A stretch of DNA of 64,000 nt from Mitsuokella multacida DSM 20544 (GCF_000155955.1 NZ_GG697141.2:692855-756854); one strand, 5' to 3'; shown: positions 1-8,082, numbered from the stretch's first letter. Notes: generated by a model from the sequence alone, not told the origin. Translations and numbers: made by a program.

Positions 1-2
1 TG

Positions 3-1151
3 AAGGTCCTCGACGCGATGCACGAATGCCGCGTCTCCGACGCACACTTCAACACGACGACGGGCTACGCCTACGACGATATCGGCCGCGGCAAGCTCGA
101 GGAGCTCTACGCCAAGATTTTCGGCGCGGAGCGCGCGCTCGTGCGCACGCAGTTCGTCTCGGGCACGCACGCCCTGGCAACCGTGCTCTTCGGCATCTTG
201 CGCCCCGGTGATGAGCTTGTCTCGCTGACGGGCAAGCCGTACGACACGATGCAGACGGTCATCGGCTATGACAACCCGAGCCCGGGCTCCCTCAAGGAAT
301 TCGGCGTGCTCTACAACGAGCTGCCGATGGTCGCGGGCAAAGTCGACATGGCCCATATCAAGGACGTCATCACCGACAAGACGAAGATGGTCGAGATCCA
401 GCGCTCGCGCGGCTACAGCATGCGCAGCCCGCTCTCCATCGAGGACATCCGCGCCATCACGGCGGAAGTCCATCGCATCAAGCCCGACTGCATCTGCTTC
501 GTCGACAACTGCTACGGCGAATTCGTCGACTACGAGGAGCCGACGCAGGCCGGAGCCGACATCATGGCCGGCTCGCTCATCAAGAACCCCGGCGGCGGCA
601 TCGCACCGACTGGCGGCTACATCGTCGGCCGCGACGATCTCGTCGAGCTCGCCTCGTACCGCCTGACGGCTCCGGGCATGGGCGATGAGCTCGGCGCCAG
701 CCTCTCGAACAACCGCCTGCTGTTCCAGGGTCTTTTCCTCGCGCCGCACGTCGTCTCGCAGGCCATCAAAGGCGCGATCTTCGCGGCCGGCATGTTCGCC
801 AAGCTCGGCTACAAGACGCTGCCGCTGCCGACGGAAGTGCGCGGCGACATCATCCAGGCTATCGAGCTCGGCAGTGCCGACAAGCTCATCGCATTCTGCG
901 GCGGTATCCAGAAGTATTCGCCGGTCGACTCCTTCGCCGCGCCGGAGCCCTGGGACATGCCGGGCTATGCCGACAAGATCATCATGGCAGCAGGTACCTT
1001 CGTCCAGGGCGCATCGATTGAGTTCAGCGCCGACGGCCCGCTGCGCGAGCCCTACAACGTCTACCTGCAGGGTGGCCTGACCTTCGAGCACGCGATCATC
1101 GGCATCATGGGCGCCGCCCAGGCCGTCCTCGACCTCGATACAGACAAGTAA
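3..1151 (+). CDS. Methionine gamma-lyase family (aluminium-resistance-type) PLP protein, 5' truncated by window edge
   Basis: PLP-dependent Cys/Met-metabolism enzyme of the family often labelled aluminium resistance protein. The open frame runs in from base 3 with no stop, reading K-V-L-D-A before the first Met at base 18, so the true start lies upstream of the window. Family blocks are visible: the early HFNTTTGYAYDD stretch, the ALVRTQFVSGTHA segment, LTGKPYDT, and the SLIKNPGGGIAPTGG block holding the likely PLP lysine. About 382 residues are present, against a little over 400 usual for the family. A strong bidirectional terminator follows. The physiological substrate is not evident from sequence. 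Confidence 0.85.
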   Translation, partial: KVLDAMHECRVSDAHFNTTTGYAYDDIGRGKLEELYAKIFGAERALVRTQFVSGTHALATVLFGILRPGDELVSLTGKPYDTMQTVIGYDNPSPGSLKEFGVLYNELPMVAGKVDMAHIKDVITDKTKMVEIQRSRGYSMRSPLSIEDIRAITAEVHRIKPDCICFVDNCYGEFVDYEEPTQAGADIMAGSLIKNPGGGIAPTGGYIVGRDDLVELASYRLTAPGMGDELGASLSNNRLLFQGLFLAPHVVSQAIKGAIFAAGMFAKLGYKTLPLPTEVRGDIIQAIELGSADKLIAFCGGIQKYSPVDSFAAPEPWDMPGYADKIIMAAGTFVQGASIEFSADGPLREPYNVYLQGGLTFEHAIIGIMGAAQAVLDLDTDK

Positions 1152-1174
1152 CTTCATAGAACCATAAGAAATAT

Positions 1175-1223
1175 AAAAAGACGCCTGTCCGGAAGAGCAA
1201 TCTTCACGGACAGGCGTCTTTTC
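1175..1223. terminator. Bidirectional Rho-independent terminator
   Basis: A 16-base arm at 1176-1191 is exactly complementary to 1207-1222, with A-run on the left and T-run on the right; GAAGA/TCTTC extends the stem inward. It separates the convergent PLP enzyme and lexA-like genes. Confidence 0.9.
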
Positions 1224-1249
1224 ATGACGTCTTGAATTTCTGAAAATCT

Positions 1250-1867
1250 TTAAATCCGATGGTAGACACTGATCACGCGTGCGACAATCGTAACGGCATT
1301 CTTGCACGGCTCCGTGCTGTCGGCCGTCTCAGCTGTACTCTGCAGGTAAGTGCCATCCTCGTCCTGGCGGAAGTAGCGGACGAGCGTGCGGCCCTCTGTC
1401 TCCGCGACGACGAGGTCGAAATCATTGGCAAATTCCTGCGGAGTGATGAAGAGAACATCGCCCTCAGCGATGCCCGCCTGCTGCAGGCCATCATCTGGCA
1501 TGTGCAACAGGTACGTCTTCTTGTGGGTGCCGAGCATGTCCTGCGGGAACGAGTAAACATCTCGGATGTTCCTCTCGCTGAACAGGGCAGCCCCTTTATG
1601 GATGCCCATGAGCATCGGCACCGGCACATTCTGGCGCCAGGGGCGTTCATCGAGAATGTCGATGGCCCGCGGCTTCGTCGGATCGCGCTTGATCATGCCA
1701 TTGGCTTCGAGGCGTGAAAGGTAGCCGTGCACCGTCGAGCTCGACTTGAGTCCGACAGCCTCGCCGATTTCCCGCACCGACGGTGGGTAGCCTTTCTCCA
1801 ACAGGAAAGCCTTGATGAACTGGAAAATCTCCTTCTGGCGATCACTTGATTTTCTCGTCTTGCGCAT
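1250..1867 (-). CDS. lexA: LexA-family repressor lacking the autoprotease dyad
   Basis: Transcriptional repressor with an N-terminal winged helix of LexA type (residues about 1-70; PPSVREIGEAVGLKSSSTVH) and a C-terminal S24-like fold (about 80-205). Aligned by hand to E. coli LexA, the scissile Ala-Gly corresponds to Lys91-Gly92, the nucleophilic Ser to Gly127 (context LHMPDDGLQQAGIAEGD) and the general-base Lys to Val163 (RTLVRYFRQ). All three self-cleavage positions are therefore altered, so the protein should bind DNA but not be inactivated by RecA-stimulated cleavage. A good SD (GAGGGGGA) precedes the ATG. Monocistronic, divergent from the carboxypeptidase gene. Whether it controls SOS or another regulon cannot be read here; a second, cleavable LexA elsewhere would be expected. 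Confidence 0.88.
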   Translation of the reverse strand: MRKTRKSSDRQKEIFQFIKAFLLEKGYPPSVREIGEAVGLKSSSTVHGYLSRLEANGMIKRDPTKPRAIDILDERPWRQNVPVPMLMGIHKGAALFSERNIRDVYSFPQDMLGTHKKTYLLHMPDDGLQQAGIAEGDVLFITPQEFANDFDLVVAETEGRTLVRYFRQDEDGTYLQSTAETADSTEPCKNAVTIVARVISVYHRI

Positions 1868-2164
1868 AATGAATCCCCCTCATCTATATATCTATATCTA
1901 ATGCAAACAAGCTCGATACAATCAATATCGTTTTGTCTTTTATCCTTTTTTATTATATCATATGTATGTTCGAAAGGGAAAGTATTTGACAAACATTAAA
2001 AGAAATAATGAGAAAATAAATAGGAATTACTTCTTGCAGGCATAGGGGACAAGAATTTGACGCCACCCAGTGATGAGGATATAATGCAGAAGAAGAGTCT
2101 TTTGCGGCAGGCTTGCTGTAAAGCCGTAAAGCCGTAAAACAGGGACGGATTGGAGCCTTTATTT

Positions 2165-3031
2165 ATGTTGAAATCTTGCAAGAAAATCTATGTGAGCCTG
2201 CTGAGCCTCGCGCTGCTGCTTGTCTGGTCAGCTGTGGCCATGGCTGCCGCACCGGACATCACGGCAGATGCCGCCATCGTCATCGACGAGGCGACGGGGC
2301 AGGTGCTCTACGAGAAAAATGCGGATAAACGCGAGTATCCGGCCAGCATGACGAAGATGATGACCTGCATCCTCGCGCTCGAGAAGAGCAGCCCGGACCA
2401 GCTCGTCACCGTCAGCGCGAATGCCGCCGACGTCGAGTGCACGCGCCTCTATCCAGGCTACACGCTGCGCATGGCCGACATCCTGCAGCAGATGATGATG
2501 ATCTCCGACAACGGTGCTGCTACGGCCGTCGGAGAGGCAGTCGGTGGGGATGAGGCCTCGTTCGCCGCGATGATGAACGCAAAAGCGCAGGAAATCGGCG
2601 CGACGCATACGCATTTCGTCAACATGAACGGCATGCCGGATGCCGACCATTACTCGACGGCACGCGATATGGGCAAGATTGCCGCCTATGCCATGCACAA
2701 CGATGCCTTCCGCCGCATCGTCGGCACGAAGGCCAAGAATATCTACTACATCGTGCCGCAGGGCCATACGACGTACTGTATCAATACGAATGAGCTGCTC
2801 GACACTTATGAAGGCTGCACCGGCATCAAGACCGGCTGGACGAGCGCGGCCCGCGGCTGCCTGAGCGCAGCGGCTAAGCGCGACGGCAAAGAGCTCATCG
2901 CCGTTGTCATGCATTCCGACGATGACGAGACGCGCTTCAGCGAGGCAGCAGCCCTGCTCGACTACGGCTTCGAGCAGGAAGCAGAGCTTACACCATCTGC
3001 AGCAGGAGCGCAGGCTGCGGTTGCACAATAA
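2165..3031 (+). CDS. Serine-type D-Ala-D-Ala carboxypeptidase (S11 family, DacF-like)
   Basis: Penicillin-binding carboxypeptidase that trims the terminal D-Ala of peptidoglycan stem peptides outside the cytoplasmic membrane. Start chosen at ATG 2165, preceded by GGAG at a 9-nt spacing, rather than the TTG at 2150. A signal peptide with lysines, a hydrophobic core and AMAAAP cleavage region covers residues 1-29. The three active-site motifs are present: SMTK (61-64), SDN (114-116) and KTG (222-224). At 288 residues it is shorter than usual PBP5/DacF proteins and ends soon after the transpeptidase-like domain, so the C-terminal beta domain and amphipathic anchor appear absent; it may be periplasmic and soluble. 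Confidence 0.9.
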   Translation: MLKSCKKIYVSLLSLALLLVWSAVAMAAAPDITADAAIVIDEATGQVLYEKNADKREYPASMTKMMTCILALEKSSPDQLVTVSANAADVECTRLYPGYTLRMADILQQMMMISDNGAATAVGEAVGGDEASFAAMMNAKAQEIGATHTHFVNMNGMPDADHYSTARDMGKIAAYAMHNDAFRRIVGTKAKNIYYIVPQGHTTYCINTNELLDTYEGCTGIKTGWTSAARGCLSAAAKRDGKELIAVVMHSDDDETRFSEAAALLDYGFEQEAELTPSAAGAQAAVAQ

Positions 3032-3067
3032 ACCATCCCTTAGCTACCCATGATCAGGAGGACCCCT

Positions 3068-3595
3068 ATGAAACCCATGAACGAAGCAGAGTTTGCCAAG
3101 AAACGCGATGAAGTCCTGCAGGCGATGATCGCCTTTGATGCCGGCGACGCCAAGCGCATCCAGCATTTCCTCAAGGTCTACACGTATGCCGCCCTGCTCG
3201 GCCGTCAGGAGGGACTGCCCTCGGCGGTCCAGCAGACGCTCGAGCTCGCCGCCATTCTGCACGACATTGGCATCCATGCAGCTGAGGCAAAATACGGCAG
3301 CCCTGCCGGCATCTATCAGGAGAAGGAGGGACCCGCGCCTGCACGCGAGCTGCTCGAAAATGTCTCTGGCATCCCCGAAGACATGATCGAGCGCATCTGC
3401 TTCCTGATTGGCCATCATCACACCTACAAAGATGTCGATGGGGCGGACTATCAGCTGCTGCTCGAGGCCGACTTCCTGGTCAATGCCTACGAAGACGGTC
3501 TTTCCCCAAAAGCCCTGACCACGTTCCGCGAGAAGGTCTTCCGCACGGCGAGCGGCACGACGATGCTCAACACCATCTACGGCCTTCCGGAATGA
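3068..3595 (+). CDS. HD-domain phosphohydrolase family protein
   Basis: Small HD-superfamily protein of 175 residues. His in IQHFLKV (about 33), the paired His-Asp in AAILHDIGIH (65-66), a downstream IGHHHTY block and an Asp in EADFLVN give the metal-binding H...HD...D pattern. The ATG at 3068 has an AGGAGG just upstream. It follows the carboxypeptidase by 36 bases and is followed at once by the metallo-hydrolase gene, suggesting co-transcription of 2165-5146. Substrate unknown; family members hydrolyse nucleotides or other phosphomonoesters. Confidence 0.8.
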   Translation: MKPMNEAEFAKKRDEVLQAMIAFDAGDAKRIQHFLKVYTYAALLGRQEGLPSAVQQTLELAAILHDIGIHAAEAKYGSPAGIYQEKEGPAPARELLENVSGIPEDMIERICFLIGHHHTYKDVDGADYQLLLEADFLVNAYEDGLSPKALTTFREKVFRTASGTTMLNTIYGLPE

Positions 3596-3627
3596 CCACC
3601 ATCCAGACCAAGAAAGGGGCGATATGC

Positions 3628-4260
3628 ATGATCTTGCAGGCAACTGTCACGAAATACATCCCGACCAACGCCTATATCTACGCCGACAACGAGACGAAAC
3701 ACGGCTTTCTCATAGACCCCGGCGCTCAGGCTGGGAAACTGCTCGAGCTCATCTGCGAGAAGGGGCTGACTATCGAGGCCATTCTATTGACGCACGGCCA
3801 CTTCGACCACATCGGCGCCGTAAGCGAACTGCAGGAGACGCTGAAGATCCCGGTCTATATGGGCAAGAAGGGGAGGCTCTATGCCGAGAATCCCGTCTGG
3901 AATCTCTCGGCCCAGACCGACGAGCCCATCGTACTGAGTGACGTCACCTACCTCGAAGACCATGCCATCATCGCACTCAAGGAGAAGCCGGCCTTCTGTC
4001 TGGAACTCCTCGAGTTGCCGGGGCACACGGCTGATGGCGTCATCTACTACACCAAGGCGGATGAAGCCGCTTTCGTCGGCGACTCTATCTTTCAGGGCAG
4101 TTACGGCCGCACCGACATGTACGGCGGCGATGAACAGGCCCTTCTGAGGGGCATCCGCGAGCGGATCCTGACCTTGCCGCCAAAGACTCTGCTGCTCTCC
4201 GGCCATTCCGCGCCGACGACACCAGCTGATGAGCAGGGACGGAGCTGGTACCAGCCCTGA
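3628..4260 (+). CDS. MBL-fold metallo-hydrolase (glyoxalase II-like)
   Basis: Metallo-beta-lactamase-fold hydrolase of about 210 residues, in the short GloB-like group that hydrolyses thioesters such as S-lactoylglutathione analogues. The THGHFDHIGA motif gives the HxHxDH zinc site; ELPGHTADG and the late LLSGHSAPTT supply further metal His. An in-frame ATG at 3592 overlaps the HD gene, but ATG 3628 has the better SD (AAAGGGG, 7 nt away). Precise substrate is not resolvable from sequence. Confidence 0.85.
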   Translation: MILQATVTKYIPTNAYIYADNETKHGFLIDPGAQAGKLLELICEKGLTIEAILLTHGHFDHIGAVSELQETLKIPVYMGKKGRLYAENPVWNLSAQTDEPIVLSDVTYLEDHAIIALKEKPAFCLELLELPGHTADGVIYYTKADEAAFVGDSIFQGSYGRTDMYGGDEQALLRGIRERILTLPPKTLLLSGHSAPTTPADEQGRSWYQP

Positions 4261-4306
4261 CACACATTATTGACGATTCTACATGAACTGCATGAAAGGA
4301 TATGCC

Positions 4307-5146
4307 ATGCTTCAAGATATTGCACCGAAAAAACTCGATAACCAGTATAAGCCGTCAGCTGAGCCGACGGACGAGAGCGTCGTCTTCGTCTTCAAAGACC
4401 GCAACGTGCTCGTGCGCCAGGACGAGGGCAAGCTTTTCCCAACTTTTGCCCAGCTCGGCCGCCCAGAGGGCTGCGTCTATCTGTTCACGATTGGCAAGAA
4501 GGCATTCTTCCTGCTGCTCGGCAATGCTGAGCCCGTCATACCAGACGGCTTCGACTTCGAGCCCATCAAGAGCATCCGACAGAACAAGGAGGCCAAGCTG
4601 CCGAGCTTCTATGCCTTCTACACGGCGCTGCATCTCTATGGCTGGTACCGGACCAACCGCTTCTGTGGCGTCTGCGGTCATCCGACCGTCCTCGACACGA
4701 AGGAGAGGGCATTGCGCTGTTCCGCGTGCAACCATGTCATCTACCCGCGCATCAACCCGGCCATCATCGTCGGCGTCCTGCACGACGACAAGATCCTCCT
4801 GACGCGCTACGCATCAAGCCACAACGATGCGACCTACTATGCACTGATCGCAGGCTTCACTGAGATTGGCGAGACCTTCGAAGAGACCGTCCAGCGCGAA
4901 GTCGCCGAAGAAGTCGGCCTCAAGGTCAAGAACATCCGCTACTACAAATCTCAGCCCTGGGGCAGCGCCGCCGACATCCTCGCCGGATTTTATTGTGACC
5001 TCGATGGTGACGACAAGATCCAGATGGATCACGAAGAGCTCAGCCGCGCATTCTGGGCCAAGCCAGAAGATGTCGTCCTGCAACCAGACGACTGGAGCCT
5101 CACAAACGAGATGATGGCCCGGTTCAAAGACGGCCAGCCATGCTGA
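4307..5146 (+). CDS. nudC: NAD+ diphosphatase NudC
   Basis: Nudix hydrolase cleaving NAD(H) to NMN(H) and AMP, and in other bacteria removing NAD caps from RNA. Architecture is typical: N-terminal domain (1-115), a four-Cys zinc ribbon (CGVCG near 119 and CSAC near 137), then the Nudix domain with GFTEIGETFEETVQREVAEE near 182. The SQPW signature downstream of the box is present but continues GSAAD instead of the usual PFPxS. Start at ATG 4307, 6 nt after AAAGGA; upstream in-frame ATGs lack an SD. Length 279 is normal. Last gene before a terminator. Confidence 0.92.
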   Translation: MLQDIAPKKLDNQYKPSAEPTDESVVFVFKDRNVLVRQDEGKLFPTFAQLGRPEGCVYLFTIGKKAFFLLLGNAEPVIPDGFDFEPIKSIRQNKEAKLPSFYAFYTALHLYGWYRTNRFCGVCGHPTVLDTKERALRCSACNHVIYPRINPAIIVGVLHDDKILLTRYASSHNDATYYALIAGFTEIGETFEETVQREVAEEVGLKVKNIRYYKSQPWGSAADILAGFYCDLDGDDKIQMDHEELSRAFWAKPEDVVLQPDDWSLTNEMMARFKDGQPC

Positions 5147-5216
5147 TATACAGATATGAGCACATCTAAATAAGCACATCTAAAATAGATAAAATACACA
5201 GTACCTGCCATATATG

Positions 5217-5250
5217 GCCCTGCATGAATCGAGATCATGCAGGGCTTTTT
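5217..5250 (+). terminator. Rho-independent terminator after nudC
   Basis: GCCCTGCATGA at 5217-5227 pairs with TCATGCAGGGC at 5235-5245, followed by five T. It closes the 2165-5146 gene group. Confidence 0.9.
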
Positions 5251-5290
5251 GTCTGCATTCTGTCTGCATCTGGAAACCGATAGGCTGCAG

Positions 5291-5326
5291 TCATCCTGAT
5301 AATTATCAGGATAATCATCAGGATGA
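5291..5326. repeat. Nested dyad of TCCTGAT half-sites
   Basis: ATCCTGAT/ATCAGGAT form a dyad about AATT (5293-5312), and TCATCCTGAT (5291-5300) also pairs with ATCAGGATGA (5317-5326). Three half-sites within 36 bases look like an operator or recombination site at the left edge of the AT-rich island. Confidence 0.55.
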
Positions 5327-5352
5327 CTTGTTAGTAATACCATAAACTTATT

Positions 5353-5402
5353 GGTATTATTTAGGTATTACAAGGATATTATCGGTATTACCATTGGTAT
5401 TG
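5353..5402. repeat. Helically phased GGTATTA repeats
   Basis: GGTATTA (or GGATATTA/GGTATT) starts at 5353, 5364, 5374, 5384 and 5396, spaced 10-12 bases, one helical turn apart. An inverted copy (TAATACC) lies just before at 5335-5341. This spacing suggests cooperative protein binding on one DNA face. Confidence 0.55.
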
Positions 5403-5431
5403 AAATATAACAAGATAGTTCAAGATCTAAG

Positions 5432-5761
5432 CTATTTTAGGGTAAAATAAAACTTCCGATAATTTATACTTATCGGAAGTAATTTATGTAATGCTAAACG
5501 CATAGTCTGGCATTGTATGTGTTCGGATAGTCTTCTCTTTGGCCAATTTTTTGTGACTAACGAAAAAGCCTTATGACAGCTTGCTTGGTTGATTCTCATC
5601 GTCCGTACAGCTCTCCTGCTTTCTCTTAAATTCAATTCCCGAATCTTCTCTATTGTGTCTGACATGTCATAAATTTTCTCGTATCCAAGAAAATTTGCCC
5701 GAATGTCGGAAAAAATATCGGAAAGGCATGTCAAGTGCCACAGTTCATTTTCCAGATTCAT
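5432..5761 (-). CDS. Doubtful AT-rich hypothetical ORF
   Basis: An open frame of 109 codons in the AT-rich island. I recognise no family, see no convincing SD, and a CTTCCGATAA/TTATCGGAAG hairpin (5453-5479) sits inside its 3' end. Its distal part lies in the left 113-bp direct repeat, whose partner at 8083-8195 carries the related frame with stop codons. It may be a decayed gene tail, or noncoding. Confidence 0.2.
   Translation of the reverse strand: MNLENELWHLTCLSDIFSDIRANFLGYEKIYDMSDTIEKIRELNLRESRRAVRTMRINQASCHKAFSLVTKNWPKRRLSEHIQCQTMRLALHKLLPISINYRKFYFTLK
5466..5578. repeat. Left 113-bp imperfect direct repeat bounding the island
   Basis: Aligns without gaps to 8083-8195, 86 of 113 positions identical by my hand count; best blocks are ATACTTATCGGAA at the start and AAGCCTTATGACA at the end. 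The ATCGGAAGTAATTT core recurs at about 5836. The two copies enclose the adhesin/transposase remnants and toxin operon. Confidence 0.65.
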
Positions 5762-5943
5762 ATCACATATGACACTAAATTTTCATCAAAATTGCCCTAG
5801 AAATGAGTGCCTATTTTGTCGCATGATAACCTGAAATCGGAAGTAATTTCCCTGCGTTTCACACAACTATATTATCCAGATTATCTAGGGATGACTCTAC
5901 GCCTTTTATGATAAGGCTTTATCAGAGATTCCCGCACCGCTTC

Positions 5944-6230
5944 ATTTCGGTAAGGCCGGCACGTCGGACACGGATGCAGCAGTCCTCGGGCAGGTTCTTG
6001 CCTATGACAATATGAGTAAGAAAGATGTCGTCACGATGAAAGGAAGCAAAGGGACGCGCCTGACCAATCTCAGGGACGCGACACTCTCGGCGATACCATC
6101 TCGGATCTCGCAAAATCGGTTACGAGTACGCTCGACAGCGTCTCGTCCATGAGCGAGAGCTTCTCATCCATCAACAGCCTCAAAGCGGACGCATCCCTCA
6201 ACAACCTCTCGGATGCCGGCAAGCAGCGTA
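5944..6230 (+). pseudogene. Remnant of a YadA-like trimeric autotransporter stalk
   Basis: Frame one from about 5944 reads FGKAGTSDTDAAVLGQV and GTRLTNLRDATLS, the connector and stalk style of trimeric autotransporter adhesins; after a frameshift near 6090 the reading continues as SDLAKSV...ASLNNLSDAGK, the familiar stalk phrase. No start, signal, head or membrane anchor remains, and the end is fused to transposase sequence. An intact relative lies at 33853-36276. The match is by motif memory and is fragmentary. Confidence 0.6.
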
Positions 6231-6241
6231 AGCTGACACAG

Positions 6242-6565
6242 TGCAAGGCCCCAGAGGTAGTCCTGACCTTGTGCAGGAAGCGCGCGAGGCGGGTGTTCCA
6301 GCCCAGCACGTCCTGTTTGACTCGCGGTTCTGCTTACCGGCATCTCTGCATCAGATCCACGAGCTCGGCTACGACGTCATACCTGACGATAGATGAGCTG
6401 GAAGACTTGCGTTATCTGGACGCTTTGGCCGCATTGCTGAGCCTGCTGATGGACTGCACTAAGGAAGCAGAGATTCTTGACAAAGAGCAGATTAACCAGC
6501 TACTCGATCTGTTCGTGGAAAAACTGCCCGATCTATGGGGAAAGTGCTTGAAACAGTGTGCATGA
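6242..6565 (+). pseudogene. IS4-type transposase remnant, internally deleted
   Basis: In one frame 6242-6390 encodes EAREAGVPAQHVLFDSRF, close to the xAKYVLFDSWF block around a catalytic Asp of IS4-superfamily transposases. After a break, 6395-6565 encodes a C-terminal tail ending DLFVEKLPDLWGKCLKQCA, which resembles the same transposase group. The middle of the catalytic domain and the N-terminus are missing and no terminal inverted repeats are seen, so the element is dead. Confidence 0.6.
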
Positions 6566-6737
6566 TGTGACGATGATAGGTACCAGAAAGCCCGACAGAG
6601 CCTTATCTCACAAGGGTTTCAGGTGTGCGAAATTTGAGGATGTAAGTGATCTCAGACAACTCGTCACCAAACTCCAGAAGGAAATGAGATCTAAAAACTA
6701 ATTTATTCTCTCCATTCAGATAACAGCAATCAACATC

Positions 6738-6764
6738 AAAAAGCTCCCTTGTGGGAGCTTTTTT
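6738..6764 (-). terminator. Terminator of the zeta-toxin operon
   Basis: AAAAAGCTCCC (6738-6748) and GGGAGCTTTTTT (6753-6764) form a tight hairpin with a TTGT loop, about 45 bases beyond the toxin stop; T/A runs on both sides could make it act both ways. Confidence 0.85.
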
Positions 6765-6805
6765 CGTAGACAGATATTCAACTGTCAAATCTCTGATGAG
6801 ATGCA

Positions 6806-7447
6806 TTAGGTCGTAGGATGACTGGCGAAGTCTAACTTTGTGAAGGGATTATGCAGATTGAGCAGTCTTGTCTGCATGAATTGAATGCCAGTCAGTTCTT
6901 GAATGGATGCCAAATTCCAGAACAGGTTCTCTTCATAGAAGCAAGTATGAACCTTCTTGTTGAAGAAGCGGACGGGATACTGGGATGAATTGTCATAGAT
7001 ATTGCAAACATGGGATGCTGCAACGACGTCTTTGATGAGCTTCAGCGAACGGTTATAGCGGGAAATGATTTTCTCGACGGGAACGTCATGGCCGCCGGAC
7101 TGCACGCGGCCATGTACGCGGCTGACATTGATGGCGCTGTCACATGTGAGCACGATATAGGTGCGAATAAAGAATCCCTTCTCGCTTGCATTTTGAATGA
7201 GATTGAGGTTCCGGTCCGTCGACATGACGGTCTCAAAACAAAATGGCTTACCTGCCGCGACGTGTTCCTCACGGAGCTTTGTGGCAGCCTGAGCAGCTGC
7301 AAGGTCGGTACAGCCAGTCGTCCGCTTGATGTCATCAGCATTGATGTAGTCGATGCCAATGGGTTTCAGGAGTTGTGTGATGGTGCTTTTGCCGGAGCCG
7401 TTCGGTCCAGCAAAGACCACGACCTCGGGTCGTTTAATGGTGTTCAT
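6806..7447 (-). CDS. Zeta-toxin-family kinase
   Basis: Zeta/PezT-like P-loop kinase of 213 residues. The Walker A motif GPNGSGKST lies at 14-22 and is followed by INADDIKR and FETVMST, matching the family's substrate-binding region; the R-x-x-x-R-rich HGRVQSGGHDVP segment is typical of chromosomal members. Zeta toxins phosphorylate UDP-GlcNAc-type sugars and block wall synthesis. Its start overlaps the stop of the upstream small gene by 14 bases, indicating translational coupling. Third gene of an Xre/small protein/zeta operon. Confidence 0.85.
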   Translation of the reverse strand: MNTIKRPEVVVFAGPNGSGKSTITQLLKPIGIDYINADDIKRTTGCTDLAAAQAATKLREEHVAAGKPFCFETVMSTDRNLNLIQNASEKGFFIRTYIVLTCDSAINVSRVHGRVQSGGHDVPVEKIISRYNRSLKLIKDVVAASHVCNIYDNSSQYPVRFFNKKVHTCFYEENLFWNLASIQELTGIQFMQTRLLNLHNPFTKLDFASHPTT

Positions 7448-7643
7448 CCAGCGGATTCCTCGTGATGGGTTTAATCTTCCGGAGTTGACCGTTCCGTTCT
7501 TCTACTAAGAACCCATCTTTCACATAGTAGCGCGGAAGGCCAAGCGCACGCGCTTTCTGGTGGTCGAGCTCTACGGCATAGGATGCCAGGAAAGACTCGC
7601 GCTCATCAGGATCTTGCGGTATCTTGATTTCATCGATTCTCAT
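7434..7643 (-). CDS. Small protein preceding zeta toxin (candidate antitoxin or accessory)
   Basis: Start set at ATG 7643 behind a strong AGAAGGGGG SD, giving 69 residues rich in charged residues (DPDERESFLASYAVELDHQK). I recognise no domain. It sits between an Xre regulator and the toxin and overlaps the toxin start, the position held by the epsilon antitoxin in omega-epsilon-zeta systems, but it has no visible similarity to epsilon. Candidate antitoxin by position only. Confidence 0.65.
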   Translation of the reverse strand: MRIDEIKIPQDPDERESFLASYAVELDHQKARALGLPRYYVKDGFLVEERNGQLRKIKPITRNPLDEHH

Positions 7644-7687
7644 ACAAAAGCCCCCTTCTCCATTTACTCTGGTCTGCCTTAGCAATG

Positions 7688-7885
7688 TCAATCATTTCGC
7701 TTCAGGACGATGTCGCATCCCAGAGCTTGGGCAAATCGTTCGACTGTCTCCAGTTTCGGCGAGCGGGCGCCAGTCTCAATACGAGCAATCGTCGTTTGCC
7801 CCGTCTTCATGCGTCTGGCCACTTCCTTCTGGGAGATATGCAGTTCCTTTCTCCGCTGTATCAGCTGCTCGAGAATCACACTCAT
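7688..7885 (-). CDS. Xre-family HTH regulator of the zeta operon
   Basis: 65-residue protein that is almost entirely an HTH_3 domain: QLIQRRKELHISQKEVARRM, then TGQTTIARIETG as recognition helix region and LETVERFAQALGCDI. GGAGGCG precedes the ATG. It probably represses its own promoter, where an AGGATTGTATCCT dyad overlaps the -35. In PezAT modules the HTH antitoxin also neutralises the zeta toxin. Confidence 0.85.
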   Translation of the reverse strand: MSVILEQLIQRRKELHISQKEVARRMKTGQTTIARIETGARSPKLETVERFAQALGCDIVLKRND

Positions 7886-7905
7886 GCTGCTCGCCTCCTA
7901 CTCCT

Positions 7906-7938
7906 ATTATAGCCTATCGGTGTTTAGGATACAATCCT
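7906..7938 (-). promoter_or_regulatory. Promoter and operator of the Xre-zeta operon
   Basis: On the minus strand TTGTAT (7934-7929) and a perfect TATAAT (7911-7906) are 17 bases apart. The dyad AGGAT-TGT-ATCCT (7926-7938) covers the -35, a plausible Xre operator. Confidence 0.7.
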
Positions 7939-8082
7939 ATTTATCACTCAAATACTGCAAAGCCGCATAAATGTTGCTTTCCGATAAAATCGCCGCTACA
8001 TCGGAAAAATATCGGAAAACACTCATCGACATTCTCTCATCCCCTGTGCAGCTTGGGATGGCAGGGTGCTCGCAGAGTTTTG

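Noticed and set aside
1965-1973. CGAACATAC on the minus strand upstream of lexA, resembling a Gram-positive SOS box
   Set aside because: Only one half matches CGAAC-N4-GTTCG; the second half is absent, so I do not call an operator.
6603-6806. 67-codon ORF directly after the zeta toxin (TAATG overlap)
   Set aside because: A strong terminator hairpin (6738-6764) lies within it and no SD or family is visible; most likely 3' untranslated sequence.
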